From contig NMRA01000399.1 in the NCBI GenBank assembly GCA_002633005.1, positions 187,720 to 251,719 of the forward strand: 64,000 nucleotides of DNA, in the 5' to 3' direction. The DNA comes from Phoronis australis (lineage: Eukaryota > Phoronida > Phoronidae). The position numbers were made by a program, and so were the translations under genes. The stretch's first letter is position 1. Each line of letters begins with the position of its first letter. Below are positions 12,601 through 25,394 of the stretch, one piece after another. The notes under the pieces are model-generated. The model was given only the letters and a program-made list of their open reading frames with translations, had not been told where the DNA came from and made no database searches.

Positions 12601-13807
12601 AGTCATATCCTGCTCTTATCACCTCACATTAAGGCCAAGTGACCATTAGTGACCTTTAACATGGTAAGGTGAGGTCACTTGCTTCGTTTGTATTACCCGT
12701 GGTGACAATTTGCGGAGACTTGCGAGATCTTCTCAAACTCGTGTGGAATTAAAGATGCATTATGCCCTGTTTAGGTGGCTAAAAGAAAAACTGAATTAGG
12801 CCTTTTACTCTCATACAATTAAGTCTCACAAGATCCCATACCAACAAGAACGTCGTAACCATTGGTGACTCAAGCAAACGCTTCATAGTTTATAGGGGTT
12901 TGCCAACACAAAATTTGCAAATTCGAAAATGTTGCATGCATGAATTACCTGTGACTCGAAAATTGCAAATTCGAAATTGGTGCATGTGTACCTTGCCAGT
13001 GACGTGAGTTCGTAACAGAAAAATAATCATCACAGTACGGAATATAATAAGAGAATAAAAAGGTCTTACTCGATTTCCCTTGTCAGTCACTGGGCTAAAC
13101 AGGGCAAAATACAGCTCTGAGACTGACAAAACATAGCCCTAGGTTATAATGTGTTATGATAAAACGTGTTACTAGTACCCTGAAGACAAACAGCTGATCA
13201 ATGAATAAGGAAGGGTACCAAAACACAAATCACACAGGACTATAAAAAGAATTCATGTAATAGAAAAGAAAACAGACACTGCAGCACATTGCGCTGCTAT
13301 TTATAGGAAAGCTGGCAATCAGTGAAACATGGATCTCAGTCAGGCCATGGTGATGGCTTGTCCAATTGTTTGTGTTACAGCACCAGAGCAGAGAGATTGA
13401 ATTAGGTTTAAAGCTGCATTTCACAGTTAAATAGGCTGAATAATGAAAATTGAATTAGACCTGGTAGGATTCTATTTCTGTTGCTCATGAGAACGTCATG
13501 GAAACCATCAGTGACATGGAAACCATCAGTGACTCAAAGAAAACCTTCAGGTTTATTGGGGTTGGACAACTTCACAACTGAAAATTTGAAAATGGCGGCA
13601 TGTACATTCATGGCGTGTAACTTGAGTTTCTGGCTCATTTGACAATAATTGGATGAGCTTGGAAATGTTTTTAAACCCAATGCACTACAAGTTGAGAATT
13701 CAATGTCGACAGCTAACATGCAAAATGCGGCTTCAAGTTTCTTCAATTTGCGACATAATACGACAAAACAGTAAAACCTTACTTTATCTAATTTTTCAAC
13801 AAAATAG

Positions 13808-13935
13808 AATATTTCAGTATGTGCATTATATATATTGTCAATATTTCAGTATGTGTACTATATATATTGTCAATATTTCAATATGTGCACTGCAAATATT
13901 GTCAATTATTCAGTATCTGCACTGTATATATTGTC
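13808..13935. repeat. 32-bp minisatellite, 4 copies
   Basis: Four copies of an AT-rich unit beginning AATATTTCAGTATGTGCAC. The last copy is the most diverged. Confidence 0.9.
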
Positions 13936-15396
13936 ACCAAACACAAGATAAAATCTGAGCATTTTCAACAATGTTGTGGGCCTTTTAAAATTGGAAATGA
14001 CAATTTTGGAAGTTAATATATTCATTTGAATCTGTGTAAACTTTACCATACAGGCCAGCAGAGTTACGTAGAGTGATGATAGACAAGAGTTTTGGGGATG
14101 GAAAAGTGACTTTTTAAGTCTCTTAAAGGAGAGAACAACAATGCTTTTTGAAATAAAAATCCCTTCGACGAATGTATCCTGGCAAGTTTCCAAATAAAAC
14201 TCGTTGCAATAATAAGACTGATAAAAATTTTACCCAACGTCAATGCTTCACTTAAAAATTGCTGACAACTCACTGCACTGGCAAAACACGAGTAGTTACA
14301 CTACAGAAGGAGTCACTGGCAAAATGGTCGCCTTATTTTTTCAGAATACGACAGCCTGTACAATTCAAACCAATACATTATCCAGGTAAGGTATTATACT
14401 CTCCATTATTTTGTACAGAAATAACTGGAAAAATGATCTTCCACTACCAACAACTGATTACGTTTTCGAATATAATAGAAAATTAATCAAAATGATGTAG
14501 ACTGCAAACCATGGGTGTACTGGACTAAAATATCATTAATCTTTACTATTGAGGAATAATTGAATAAAGTTGAATGTCACTTGCTGGCCATGTTTTGTGC
14601 TAAATAAGTGAAAAAATGTCATGCTTTTGTAAATGATAACTATGGGGGAAGATAACCAAAAAATGAAACAGAAGGTTTTTTCATGTCTTATGACCTCAAA
14701 AAAATATCCGAGGTGATGCACTCGTCAACTCAGTACACATGCACCTATACACATACTACCCAGGTGACATGTTCATCAGCTCAATACATATATGTCCAAG
14801 GTGACACCTTCAGCTCAATATAACACCCTCATCAACTCAACAGGCCTATATCCCAGCTCATCAACTCAATACAGGTACATCTGAGGTGACCAGTTCACCA
14901 AACTCAATACACATATATTGGAGGTGATTAGATCAACTCAAGAACTCAACAGAAGCAGCTCATCAACAACTCAATACATATATATCCCAGGTTATATGCT
15001 GATCAACTCATTGTACACATCCTCATCAACTCAATACATATACAATTTCGATTGATCATTATTTATCACAAAAAAGTTTTTATATGAATTCATGTAAACC
15101 ATTTTGTTGAATTCATGTAAATGGTAGTAACACCCCATAAATGGTTGAAACCGTAACCCATGACTTACACTAAGGTACTTCAGAAATACCGAACTGAACT
15201 TGCCTATTGGTATCTAGTAGAGACTGGTCACTACATTAGTTGTACTGGATCTCAGGTCTATGATTGTTCAGCATGATGTCATATTTGACCTCTAACCTCG
15301 AATCTATGAAACTGGACAATTGATTTTCTGTGTTGTACATTGAAAGGTGTGATTATTGTTCAATTTGACAGACTGTTCAATTCTAATATCAATAGT
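13936..15396. other. Non-coding stretch with a degenerate CTCATCAACTCAATACA repeat
   Basis: From about 14720 to 15050 the words CATCAACTCAATACA and ATATATCC.AGGTGA recur irregularly, as an old tandem array decays. I see no supported gene; frames in this interval lack splice borders. Confidence 0.5.
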
Positions 15397-15642
15397 TTAC
15401 ATTGCTTCCCTTCCACCTTCCATTGTGTCCATGTGAGGCACAAATGCACCAGTTGTCTCAGGAACAACTAACACATTACCCACAACAATACATATCTGCC
15501 CGTCACTTCCCTGAGCATCATTTAAGTGCATGGCATTTACTACACCTTGGTGGTGAAGTTCACAGCCAAACAAACATCCTGAAACACCTGCTGCCTTGCC
15601 ATCGGGCCACAGCCAGCTGGTGTTCAGACAAGTCTCATCGGA
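15397..15642 (-). CDS. Unidentified open frame, possible exon or remnant
   Basis: The minus strand is open for about 81 codons between a TGA (15645-15643) and a TAA (15399-15397). The reading includes SWLWPDGKAAG, LFGCELHHQGVVNAMHLND and GQICIVVGNVLVV, a more globular composition than the surrounding AT-rich translations. No start, donor or acceptor can be fixed and I recognise no family. The opposite strand is also open here, so it may be chance or a fragment of a mobile-element gene. Confidence 0.2.
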   Translation of the reverse strand, partial: SDETCLNTSWLWPDGKAAGVSGCLFGCELHHQGVVNAMHLNDAQGSDGQICIVVGNVLVVPETTGAFVPHMDTMEGGREAM

Positions 15643-15959
15643 TCACCTTGTGATGAATCTCCCTATCCGACTGTGATGGACATGACAGACTCACAGATTT
15701 GGCGTCAAAGCTTCATATGACTGATTCAGGCTATGGCTGAGTGACTTTATCATTTAAGTGCACTTGAAATACACTTATCGAGTGGGGCTAAGCACTGCCA
15801 ATAAGGTATTAGACTGCGACAGTGGGGATTGTAGGTTTGTGCTGAGGCTGATCATTTTCTTTTTTCATGCTTATAACATCCCTTTAAAGGTGTTAACTGG
15901 ATAGAGCAGACAGAAGATAAACCCTTACAACATAACTTTTGATATTGAAACACGTGCTA

Positions 15960-17250
15960 AATTTCGCGAAGATCCAGCAAAGAATGCCATTGTCACAAGA
16001 GGGCGCCACAGCAGTCGGACCTGTTGAAAATTTGCTGTAAGCTATGCACCTTCTAGAATAAACGCATGACAATTTTCACAACAACCCTTAGAGTGACTTG
16101 GCCGATATAGAGGCAGGCGACATTAGCCACACTAAAAACAGTATCAACAGCCACCAGGTGGCACCACAGAGTAATCAAATACATCCAAAAATAAGAAGGC
16201 AGTGTCTTCTCTTTAACAGAAATCTATTTGCCAAATTTCATGAAAATCCATCAAGGAACTATGAAGATATAGAGAAAAGTTGAAGAAAAGCAAAATTGGC
16301 AATAGGGGGCACAGTCGTAGTCAGAACTGTCCAAAAGTTGTAATCATTTGTTGCCAATTCCACAAAAAACACTTGCTCAATCTAACAAAGTTTCCGTCAG
16401 GAGATCATGAGATACAGCCACATATGCAAGTAAAACTGCCACTAGAAGGCGCTACAGTAGTTGGAGCCATCCAAAATCATCATCAACTGTCTTCTTTCCA
16501 GATAATACACATAATTATACCAATTTCCCAAATCATTCTTAGTACGGTTTGGCCAACACAGGCAGATGCCAAAAACAGACTCAATCAAAATAAAAACAAC
16601 CACAAGGCGGCGCAGAATATGACGAATGTATCCAAAAACAAGAAGATGTCACTGTTTCCAAAATAGATACCTATTTTCCATATTTCACGAAAACCTACCA
16701 ACGAACTCCGTAGATACAGAGGAAAATGTTAAATAAAAATGCCACAAGGGGGCACAATGGATTAGTGGGATCTGTCCAGAAGTTATACGTATCTTTTGTC
16801 ACTTTCATAGAAGTACATACAATTCCTGTACTACTGCATTCATGAGATACAGCCGTGGACACAAACAAAAACTGGGATTACGTGTCATAGTAATCAGAGC
16901 CGCCCAAAAATCATTGTTAGACGTCTTCTTCTCAGTAGGAACACATACCCGAATTTTCATCATTCTTAGTGCAGTTTGGCCGAAAGAGAGGCAGATGTCA
17001 AAAACAGTAAAAACTGCCACAAGGTGGCACAGAATACAATGAATCCATCCCAAAAGCATTGTCATCTCCTCAGTTGCAAAATTTCAGAATCCGTCACGAA
17101 ACTAAGAAGATACAGGAGCAGTCAAAAAACTTAAATTGCCACTAGGGGACACATTGATGGTTGGATCCACAGGAAAATTTGCTCATGTTATCCATTTCAT
17201 TACAGGAAGTAAAATTTCAGAAAACCTCCATCTTAGAGTTTTTGATACAT
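15960..17250 (+). repeat. Degenerate ~140-bp tandem array with a CTCF-like core in most units
   Basis: Each unit contains a core of the type GCCAC.AGGGGGCAC. Visible cores are near 15992, 16150 (CCACCAGGTGGCA), 16299, 16438, 16600, 16741, 17016 and 17138. A decayed core seems to sit near 16872, which keeps the spacing at roughly 120-160 bp. Between cores the words GTCCAAAAGTTAT, CCAAATTTCATGAAAATCC and GAGATACAGCCA recur. All units have the same orientation. A smaller relative lies at 32141-32560. Confidence 0.8.
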
Positions 17251-17394
17251 AATAGCAGAGACAGATGGACTTATGGGGATGACAGTATAATGTACCAAAG
17301 TTTAAATGTTCTCGACCTTTAATTTTGTAGAGAAATGTAACAAAATAGAATTTCACTTTTCAACTATATTGTGTGCTAAATATGTGAAGGAAGT

Positions 17395-17480
17395 CCGATC
17401 AGTTTGAACAATTGTAACGGTCATGAACAGTAGCAAGGCCGATCAGTTTGAACAATTGTAATGGTTATGAACAGTAGCAA
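17395..17480. repeat. 44-bp tandem duplication
   Basis: Two copies of the unit beginning CCGATCAGTTTGAACAATTG with two mismatches. Confidence 0.9.
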
Positions 17481-18196
17481 CTACCTTTTCTTCAACTTAC
17501 GAACTTGTCTTTTTTAAATTAATATAGGCCAACTCCGGAGAATTTTATAGAAGTAGCGCTTTTTTATCATGAGATTAGTCATTGTTCACAAATGATCTCG
17601 ATCGGAGTGTGAAGTTCTTCGCACGTACAAGCTGCAGGTCGACCCAGATTTGAATTGAGCGATTAATCACACCCCCCTCTCGTTGCAAATGAATCATCCA
17701 TGTAGTAATCGAGGAAACGAGATGTAGTCACGTACGCAGACCTGAAACAGTAGTTGCTGACATGGTAAGTGGACTGCCATTCGACATTTCGCAGTGCGCT
17801 AATATATTCAAAAAACATTTATATTTAGCAACAGTCTCGCGTAATTACTGTTTCCAAGTCGAATTCCTGTTTCTGTTTGTGCTGTCACTTAGTGATTGTC
17901 GTGTTCCACTGATTGACTGAACTTACAAGTTCTGTGCTTGAATGAACACACCGCGCGCTTGCCAAATTCATGTAAAATTTGGACGTAGGTGACCACTGCT
18001 TGTGTAATTGCCCACCCCCGACTTTTGCCAATTTACAGTTTAAGCGCCCACTGCTTGGGTTATTGCCCAATGCCTCGTCTCAGGGATTCCCAATTTAAGC
18101 GCCCACTGCTTGGGTTATTGCCCAATGCCTCGTCTCAGGGATTCCCAATTTAAGCGCCCACTGCCGCCCAGGGCCTTAATTCACAAGTTTACAGTA
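17480..18196 (+). mobile_element. Transposon fragment, family T1, right end
   Basis: The sequence from 17480 (CAACTACC, TTAAATTAATAT.GGCC, TTTTATA.AAGT, GATTTGAATTGA, CACCCCCCTCTCGTTG) matches 25791-26250. The right terminus reads GTTTACAGT at 18188-18195, the inverse of the ACTGTAAAC left end at 25396. Subterminal sequence holds TTTAAGCGCCCACTGC repeats. The left end is missing, and no transposase frame is present. Confidence 0.55.
18039..18165. repeat. 55-bp subterminal tandem repeat
   Basis: Two full units and one partial unit, starting at 18039, 18094 and 18149, each opening TTTAAGCGCCCACTGC. It lies inside the right end of the T1-like fragment. Confidence 0.9.
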
Positions 18197-20552
18197 TTAT
18201 CAATTCAATGAACAAACTGACTTTACCAGTCTCAGACATGCCTTTTCAAGGCCTTGGCCACAGGGTCTTCCCAACTTGCTAAGATTCTCGATTACTAAGA
18301 GACACAACAGAATAGTGGAAAATTTTCTGCAAAAAGATCATAGTAAAAATCTGGGATTTTGAAATACATGGGAATGCCACCACCTAATTTCAGAACCCCA
18401 AAAACTTTGCAGGGATCCTTTTACCGGAATTACCTCTACTAATTTGCCGTGTCCTACGTGATGAAGGAATTCACCCAGCAAATCCTGCAACCTTTGAGAA
18501 TGGTGTCAAACATGTGCGATGCTGACTAAATCCGTTAGCCAACTGATTAAAGTACTGCAGTGACAAGATGGGCTTTGTGTTCACATAGATTTATGCAGGT
18601 AGATTACTATGGTAACATCTGTCCCATTTGGTGTACAAGTCAAATTTAACATGTTCAAATTTTTCATAAAATATAAGAAGCTGTAAAAGTGTTTCGTCAC
18701 GTCACACGTTCTATAGCATAACTACCATTGGACAATGTTTCCCAAGTTCTATAGCATAACTACCATAGGACAATGTTTCACAATTTCTTTAGCATAACTA
18801 CCATTGGACAATGTTTCACAATTTCTTTAGCATAACTACCATTGGACAATTTTTCAAAAAACAAAAATATTGTGGCCAATCACAATAATGGCAGATTAGC
18901 CTTTGTAAAATGAAGAAACGTCAATCTTGGCAAATGGTTTTGTCTGAAATCTTGTAAGCTTTCACGGTACACACCTTTCCATGTAGAACTCCAACACATT
19001 AGCTCAGAGATCACAAAAAACGAGTGTAATACAAATATAGGATATCCTGGTGAAGTGTTTCATTTCTCCTTTTGGTTCCGGCTTGCTCTCGCATATTCAA
19101 TGTCGTTGTTAACTTCAAGCTGACGTTAAACTTTTTTTAACTCATCTCGCCAGTATTTTTAATTAGACCATTATACCGACATTAGTCTGACTGTAGCGGT
19201 CAGTCATATGGTGAAGTCATAAAGACACGCGTTCACCTGGAGCATTAACTGTGCAAATTAACAGTCTTGCCATCTTAATTAATTTCATTGTCAGCTAATA
19301 GGAAATGCCCTGGAAACTTGAGAGAAACGAATGCAAAAATGAACAGATTCGATGTTGTTTTGAGCATTTTTTAGAAAAAGTTTCAAGAGACAATGATGTT
19401 AAGCAGAAATAAAATATGTTTATACAAGCAATAATAGAGAAGCCCGCACTCTGGCCACTATTTTCTTGTAAAGCACATGGTTTATAATCATAATAAATGA
19501 AATCACCATTCATATGATATCAATAATGATAAGTTGCTAGTCAGCTGTACTTTCTATGCAGCAGTAATTGTAGAGTTAAATGTATTCCCCCCAAGTACCG
19601 AACCTTGAGCAGCCAAGTACCAGCATTAAAAGCCCGTTATAGGAGCCACCAACAGTGCCAATCATCTGCATATCATGCTCCCAGGAGAGAGCTATGATTG
19701 CACGACAAACACACGTTAGTTGACTACAGACTGATGTAGCAAGGCTAACAGTGACAAATCAGCTACAACTTTTAAGTGCATTTCACAAAACATCTTTTGA
19801 CAGCTGTTGAAATCCTGAGGGTGGACATGCCACCTAATTGCGGACAACAATATATACCTACATTAGTCCAGCCTTACCTTCCTGTATATTCAACACAACT
19901 GAGCTAATGTCCAGTCAACTATAGTTTGAATCAAGCACACACACCTAAGCAGATCAACAGGTGCAACAAACAATACCTGCTCAGCTAATCAGGGTAATCT
20001 CATCAAAGGCTCTGTATCCAACACCAGTACATGACCTTAAACATAACCAGATTGTACAGCCACTGTGCACTGCTATAGCAAATCCAAGAACAATACATCA
20101 ATCTTCCTTGTACACAATAGGCAAAACAGAGCCCGATCAATTGGTGACAAATTGACTTGACAGTCACTACATTTATCAACAAAAATCCTTCAATTGATTA
20201 AGGATTCAGGTGAGCCCTGTCAGATAAATGGTATTGTGCAAATAGGGATTCGCTGTTCTACAGTCAAGTCGGAGTAGCAAAAGAACTGGAAAATATTCTT
20301 CAGTTCGGACACAGCGTGGCAGACCAGTGGAATTTCAGTTAGTTGAATTTTTCAACATAAGAGGAAAATTTGGTCTCGTCAGCAGCTAATGATTCAGTTG
20401 TCAACAAAGAACATTTCAAAAGCTCCTAACATTATACATGGCACTGAGTATTGCAGTGAAGTATCACAAATTTTGGATAAAAATAATTGCCAAAATTATC
20501 ATTTTGTCACTTTGCAAAGACTTCTTACATATTGTTGTAAGTACGCAGAAGG
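18197..20552. other. Non-coding stretch with a 35-bp array
   Basis: At about 18706-18850 there are four copies of a unit containing TAGCATAACTACCATTGGACAATG. The rest holds short frames only and no supported exon. Confidence 0.6.
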
Positions 20553-20692
20553 TTGTATGAAGGCAGATATCATGCAAAGTTTGTAAGAAGGCAGATCTCA
20601 TGCAAAGTTTGTATGAAGGCAGATATCATACAAAGTTTGTAAGAAGGCAGATATCATACAAAGTTTGTATGAAGGCAGATATCATGCAAAGC
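20553..20692. repeat. 28-bp minisatellite, 5 copies
   Basis: Five copies of TTGTATGAAGGCAGATATCA and its variants. Confidence 0.95.
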
Positions 20693-22735
20693 TTGAACAA
20701 GGTAAAGTATAAATTTGATGCAATATATTTTACATGAAAAAATGAGAAAATTTTTTTATCTGTTAGATATATAGTGAATCCTACAGGAGGTTTATGATAA
20801 TATGTGTCCAGTTGGTGAGATCTTACAATACTTGTCAACATTAAATAAAATAATTTGATTGTAGGCAGTATGGTACAAATTGTACCAGATGTGTGCCCGT
20901 CAGTCTGATGGGGCCATTACCAACACACACTAGAAGACAGTGTGCTCCACGACCTAGAGCAAAGGGTGCAGATAATCATCTCACTTAATGCCAAACTGCT
21001 CATTTGTTGGATGTTGCAGTGAAGGTGATCTCAGATTCTTATTTTCCCAGATAAATGTTGAATAAACAGAAGGTGCTCAACTGGCTTTGAGGCTATAATT
21101 GACAGTGGTATTAAAATTCCCATGAGCATAGTTTTTAGTCGACCAAAAATAATTATTGGCAAATAGACGAGTACTATGTAAATATCGTTATCATTATCAT
21201 AACTATGTTATTATTGTTATTATTAGTCATGTTATTGTTATAATCAAAAAGTTCACGCAAGATTGTTCTCTCATGGCGTGTTAGTAGGGGTAGGTCAGAC
21301 CACCAATGGGCATTTACTGAGGAGTTTAATATGTAACACTAACCAGTCTTGTTCCCACCAATGGGCATTTACTGAGGAGTTTAATATGTAACACTAACCA
21401 GTCTTGTTCCCCAAACAGCGATTAGTGGAAATTTGCCACCCATAACAGGACAGGACATCTTGACTTCTACAGCAATTGATCATAGAAGGTTACCCCATTA
21501 GGGAAAAGTCGTCCAACTCAGTTGTGCCTACTGCCAGTTAACATACTTTTTTTTTCACTATATCAGCTACTGGTAGTTTGACTAGTGTTACAAACAATAT
21601 TACACTTTTGTTACTGAAGGAAAATTACTTACAAATGAATAAATTAATTAAACAAATTACAACGAAATTTCCAAATTTGCTCATACAGAAACACATATTT
21701 TCAAAAAATAAGAGTTATGCCCTAAATAACAAAATCTAATTGTCACCACAAAGTAGAGTAAAGTAATGGGGTTAACAATTACATAATTTCTCATTGCTTT
21801 CAAAAACACAACCACTTTTCTACAAAAAATCAAAAATTGCATCTTTAATTCAGAAAAAGTCAATTCATCTCAAACTTAAATAAACCTATTAAATTAAAAA
21901 ACCTACTGAGAAGAAACAGTACAAAATATTCAAGTAGGTTTCAAAGGTATAGCAATAAGTCCAACGACAATGACTAGTGAGTTATCTTTTCCCTTGTGAT
22001 TACAGTAAAAATCTGTTTCTTCTGACAGAGAGGATTAGCCACCAGACAGCATGGTCAAACCGCCAGCACCAGGATTCTAGACAAAAACTTTTTAGTCCAG
22101 CCAAAATAAACATACAGTTAGAGACATTAAGTTTTACACGATAATGGAAAAAGTAATTCATGCAAACCGACTTCTTTCATGAATTTCAAACAGAATTTTC
22201 ATATTTTAGTAGCAGATAACCTCATTCTAATATTTTAATTTTTTAATTAACAAAAATGCAATTTGAAAATAAACAAAAAGAATAAAAATGGAATTTTAGG
22301 TTTGCTAATTTAAAAATGATTTCTCAGAAACTGAAAATGGGAAATCGTTGGTATTAAGTTCACTCGTTTCTGAGGTGTTGATTTATTTCCGTTAATAAAA
22401 AGCACAGGTCAACAGATTTGTTGAATTAAATCTACATATGATAGGCAAGCAAACTGACAGACATAAGAACATGAGTAATTTGTCATACAAGTATCTGGAT
22501 GAGGAACAACCTGAGTAAGAATAAAGTCATTATTTCATTCTCATTCGTTTTTGTTTGGTCCAACATAAGTTAAACAAAACAGTTATATAAAATAATTCAG
22601 GCAAAAAGATCAATTGTAAACATAATAGTGTAATAGAAAATTATGGATAAATTTATATCCGTTGCAAAAAAATAAGAAATAACTTTTAGTCAGCACCCAA
22701 TTTTTGTAGTAAGACCATTAAAAAGTAACAAAATC
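20693..22735. other. Mostly non-coding; would be first-intron sequence if the exon at 22742 is real
   Basis: Contains a 55-bp tandem duplication at 21301-21410 (unit CACCAATGGGCATTTACTG). I searched this interval on the minus strand for a second exon to pair with 22742-22834 and found none I could support. A short plus-strand open stretch after an acceptor-like TCTGACAG (about 22039) was not strong enough to call. Confidence 0.4.
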
Positions 22736-22741
22736 TCTTAC

Positions 22742-22834
22742 TTTCGACTTGCCAGCGCTGACAACGTCTACGGTATGCAGACGTCTCATGCCATACTTTC
22801 GTTGAACTCTTCTGGTTCCACGTTGCTCAGCCAT
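22742..22834 (-). CDS. Candidate first coding exon of an unidentified gene (31 codons)
   Basis: On the minus strand ATG at 22834 sits in a good Kozak setting (AAAATGG). It is followed by 31 open codons reading MAEQRGTRRVQRKYGMRR and onward, strongly basic, ending LHTVDVVSAGKSK. A consensus donor, AAA|GTAAGA, follows at 22741, so the exon ends in phase 0. The coding stretch contains CpG-bearing codons unlike the AT-rich surroundings, as is common for animal first exons. Downstream exons should lie at lower coordinates, but none could be identified. The basic N-terminus could suit a nuclear or ribosome-associated protein, which is only a guess. Confidence 0.45.
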
Positions 22835-24885
22835 TTTCCAGATTAATGGTGAAAGTTATCACCAATCAAAGACACTGTCTTGGTGTAATCACAAGTTCAG
22901 TGCTCACCCAGCAAAAGTCATTCCAAATTATTTATACAGTTGAATGTCTACGGTTCTGCTATTAACCTTTTGCGTCTAAAGTTATTATTCAAACTACGCA
23001 AATGCCACTTTTCAAAGTTGTTAAAAATCCTCGATCCTGTTGGCAGTGATGTTGTCCAAATTGAAATAAATACTGAGAGTAAGCGTAAGTCAATAATTCA
23101 CTCTTTCAAGACTACTGGCAATGTAGCTGGGAAACGTCAGTTACCATGTTGATCCCTCCAGTACAATACACTTTTAAATATCACAACACAAAATTTCCGA
23201 CCTCATCCCTTGACTGTTATTCAAGTTCATACTTAATAGACAAATGCATTTCCACATAAATCTGGTTGCGGACCTTTGAGACTGAAGTTTCCCCAAGTAA
23301 CATGTATCAATGATAAACTCAATATCAATTTGATCGCGGTAACTCCCCAGTGGTCCAATTGAATGTCCAATCATCGGTAAATTTAGCAGTGCTTATACCC
23401 ACAATGCAATTTTGCACCTCCACAGGAGATTGCCAATTCAGCCTTTAAACAACAGAATAGTTTAAACGGAACACGTCTATCAACACGTCTGTCAACATAG
23501 CTTCAGTGAAATTGATTCCAATTCCTCCAGCTTCTTAGTGACAATGGCTATAATTACGACAAGCATTCTCTTGCTCCACGCTTCCTTTTCCCTGAGTTGT
23601 TATCATGCTGCAGAGACTAATTTGCATCCAATAACTGCCACGGCAACAAAATTACTCATCTGGCCAGGTATCCCAGAATACTGCCACTTATCCATGAGAG
23701 GGAGAAACTTAAACTGTACCTGATAATGGCAACACAGAGCTAGAGTAGCATTAGTTAATTAATGATAGCCAGGTAGCCAGTTGGATGCACTGTGCTGGGA
23801 GGCTAATACACTGCTATCAATAGTAATAACTTGGAATATTAGGAGCTGACAGCTATCCACACAATGCTGCCATTCACAGTGAACAAATACCACAATCCAT
23901 TTAATAAAGCACTACGAATGACAGTGACATCTGTTGGACAAAACTGCTTGTTGACATGAACAAGTAAAGCAATTCCTCATGTATAGCTGAATTCAGGCAC
24001 TTTCTAAACTGTAAAATCAGAATGACACCACTTGGTAATGTACAGGTAACAGTCCAAGTCATCAACCAGGTATGCGTAACAGTCGACGGTCATCAACCAG
24101 GTAACTGTAGCATTGCACAATCAAGATATTTCCAACCCTCCACCTGTCAGTCGCTATTAGAAGTCATCCAATCACAGCAGCTCTGACCTGACGAAAATTC
24201 AAACTGAATTAATCTGATCCAAGTCATTTGAAAAAAAAGCCTGGGTGGCCTGTGGAGTGTGAGGCAGTTTGCCGGTGACAGCCAACCCCGAAATGATTGG
24301 TGGTGAGTTGACAAGCCATCACTTATAAACCTTGCTTGCACACCTTAGTGTGTCTTTTTAAATATTTGTGACTTTGGCTGAAACTGATGAATGTGGAAGT
24401 TTTTTTTTCTTGAAGGAGTGACGCAAAAGTTTCGAAATGAATAAGGGGCGCACACCAACCTACTGCGCTTTTTAACCATACAAACACCTGGTAACAAAAA
24501 AGAGCCAACTACCAGTGCAGCAGATTTTACTAGTTACTGACTCCTGGAACATGTAAGACAACCTCTATGTTATCCAACAAGAATGTAGTCCAAACAAGAT
24601 TTGTGCATCCAGTAGAGCAGTTGTTATCCCACCATTGAATTTGCCTGAAATGAATCTTCCAGTTTCATCAACCCAGCCCAATGAATCCATCCACACCAAC
24701 CAGAAAAATTCTGCAGTTTGGGTCAGTTTCTAAAATTTGGGACACGTAAATTTAAGCAGAAATTGGGACGCATTTGATTTTGGCTTCAGTCATATTTCTC
24801 AAATTTGGGACACTGCATTTTTGTACAACATAGTGAAAATAGACTTGGCAGACAGCCAAAACAACAAGTAAAACAATTCCAGGGA
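22835..24885. other. Non-coding stretch; possible promoter side of the 22.8-kb exon
   Basis: No exon or RNA gene supported. A short 2-copy CATCAACCAGGTA repeat lies at about 24060-24105. No clear TATA box or CpG-rich patch marks a start site. Confidence 0.4.
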
Positions 24886-24889
24886 CTCT

Positions 24890-25195
24890 CACCGTGTGTC
24901 CCTCACAGTGTGGGCCTTAACAGTGTGTCCCTCACAGTGTATAACTCAGAGTGTGTACCTCACAGTGTGTCCCTCACAGTGTGTCCCTCACAGTGTGTCC
25001 CTCACAGTGTGTCCCTCACAGTGTGTCCCTCACAGTGTGTCCCTCACAGTGTGTCCCTCACAGTGTGTCCCTCACAGTGTGTCCCTCACAGTGTGTCCCT
25101 CACAGTGTGTCCCTCACACTGTGTCCCTCACACTGTGTCCCTCACACTGTGTCCCTCACACTGTGTCCCTCACAGCGAGTACCTCAGTGTGTAAC
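24890..25195. repeat. 14-bp minisatellite, about 20 copies
   Basis: Tandem copies of CCTCACAGTGTGTC, with a CACACTGTGTC variant in the last third. Because 14 is not a multiple of 3, one strand stays open in all three frames and yields the same Cys/Pro/Ser-rich peptide three times (VCPSQCVPHSVSLT). These are repeat artefacts, not genes. Confidence 0.95.
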
Positions 25196-25394
25196 ATTGA
25201 AGTCAAATGTAATCTTTGAATTTGGGACGACCAATATTGCCTACTTCTAAAATTTGGTAAAAGTTCTAACCTTAAGCAAAATAATTAATTCTTTCTGTTT
25301 CAATCTTGAAAATTTTTACCTTAATTTTAGAAGCATTCCAAACTAATTGGCGCATGTTTGTTAACAATTCATTGCAATTGTCCCCCCTCAGAAC

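Larger units (their letters stand above)
8701..13807. other. Long non-coding stretch holding two dispersed repeats
   Basis: No reliable gene. It contains one member of a dispersed repeat pair (10355-10480) and copy 1 of family R2 (12040-12600), listed separately. A 99-codon plus-strand frame at 9441-9740 has a possible acceptor and donor (TCCTCAG at about 9543, ACAG|GTAAAA at about 9606), but nothing else supports it. Confidence 0.4.

Noticed and set aside
24805-25250. Three overlapping Cys/Pro-rich plus-strand frames of 99-129 codons
   Set aside because: Translations of one 14-bp tandem array read in three registers; no start context or splice borders.
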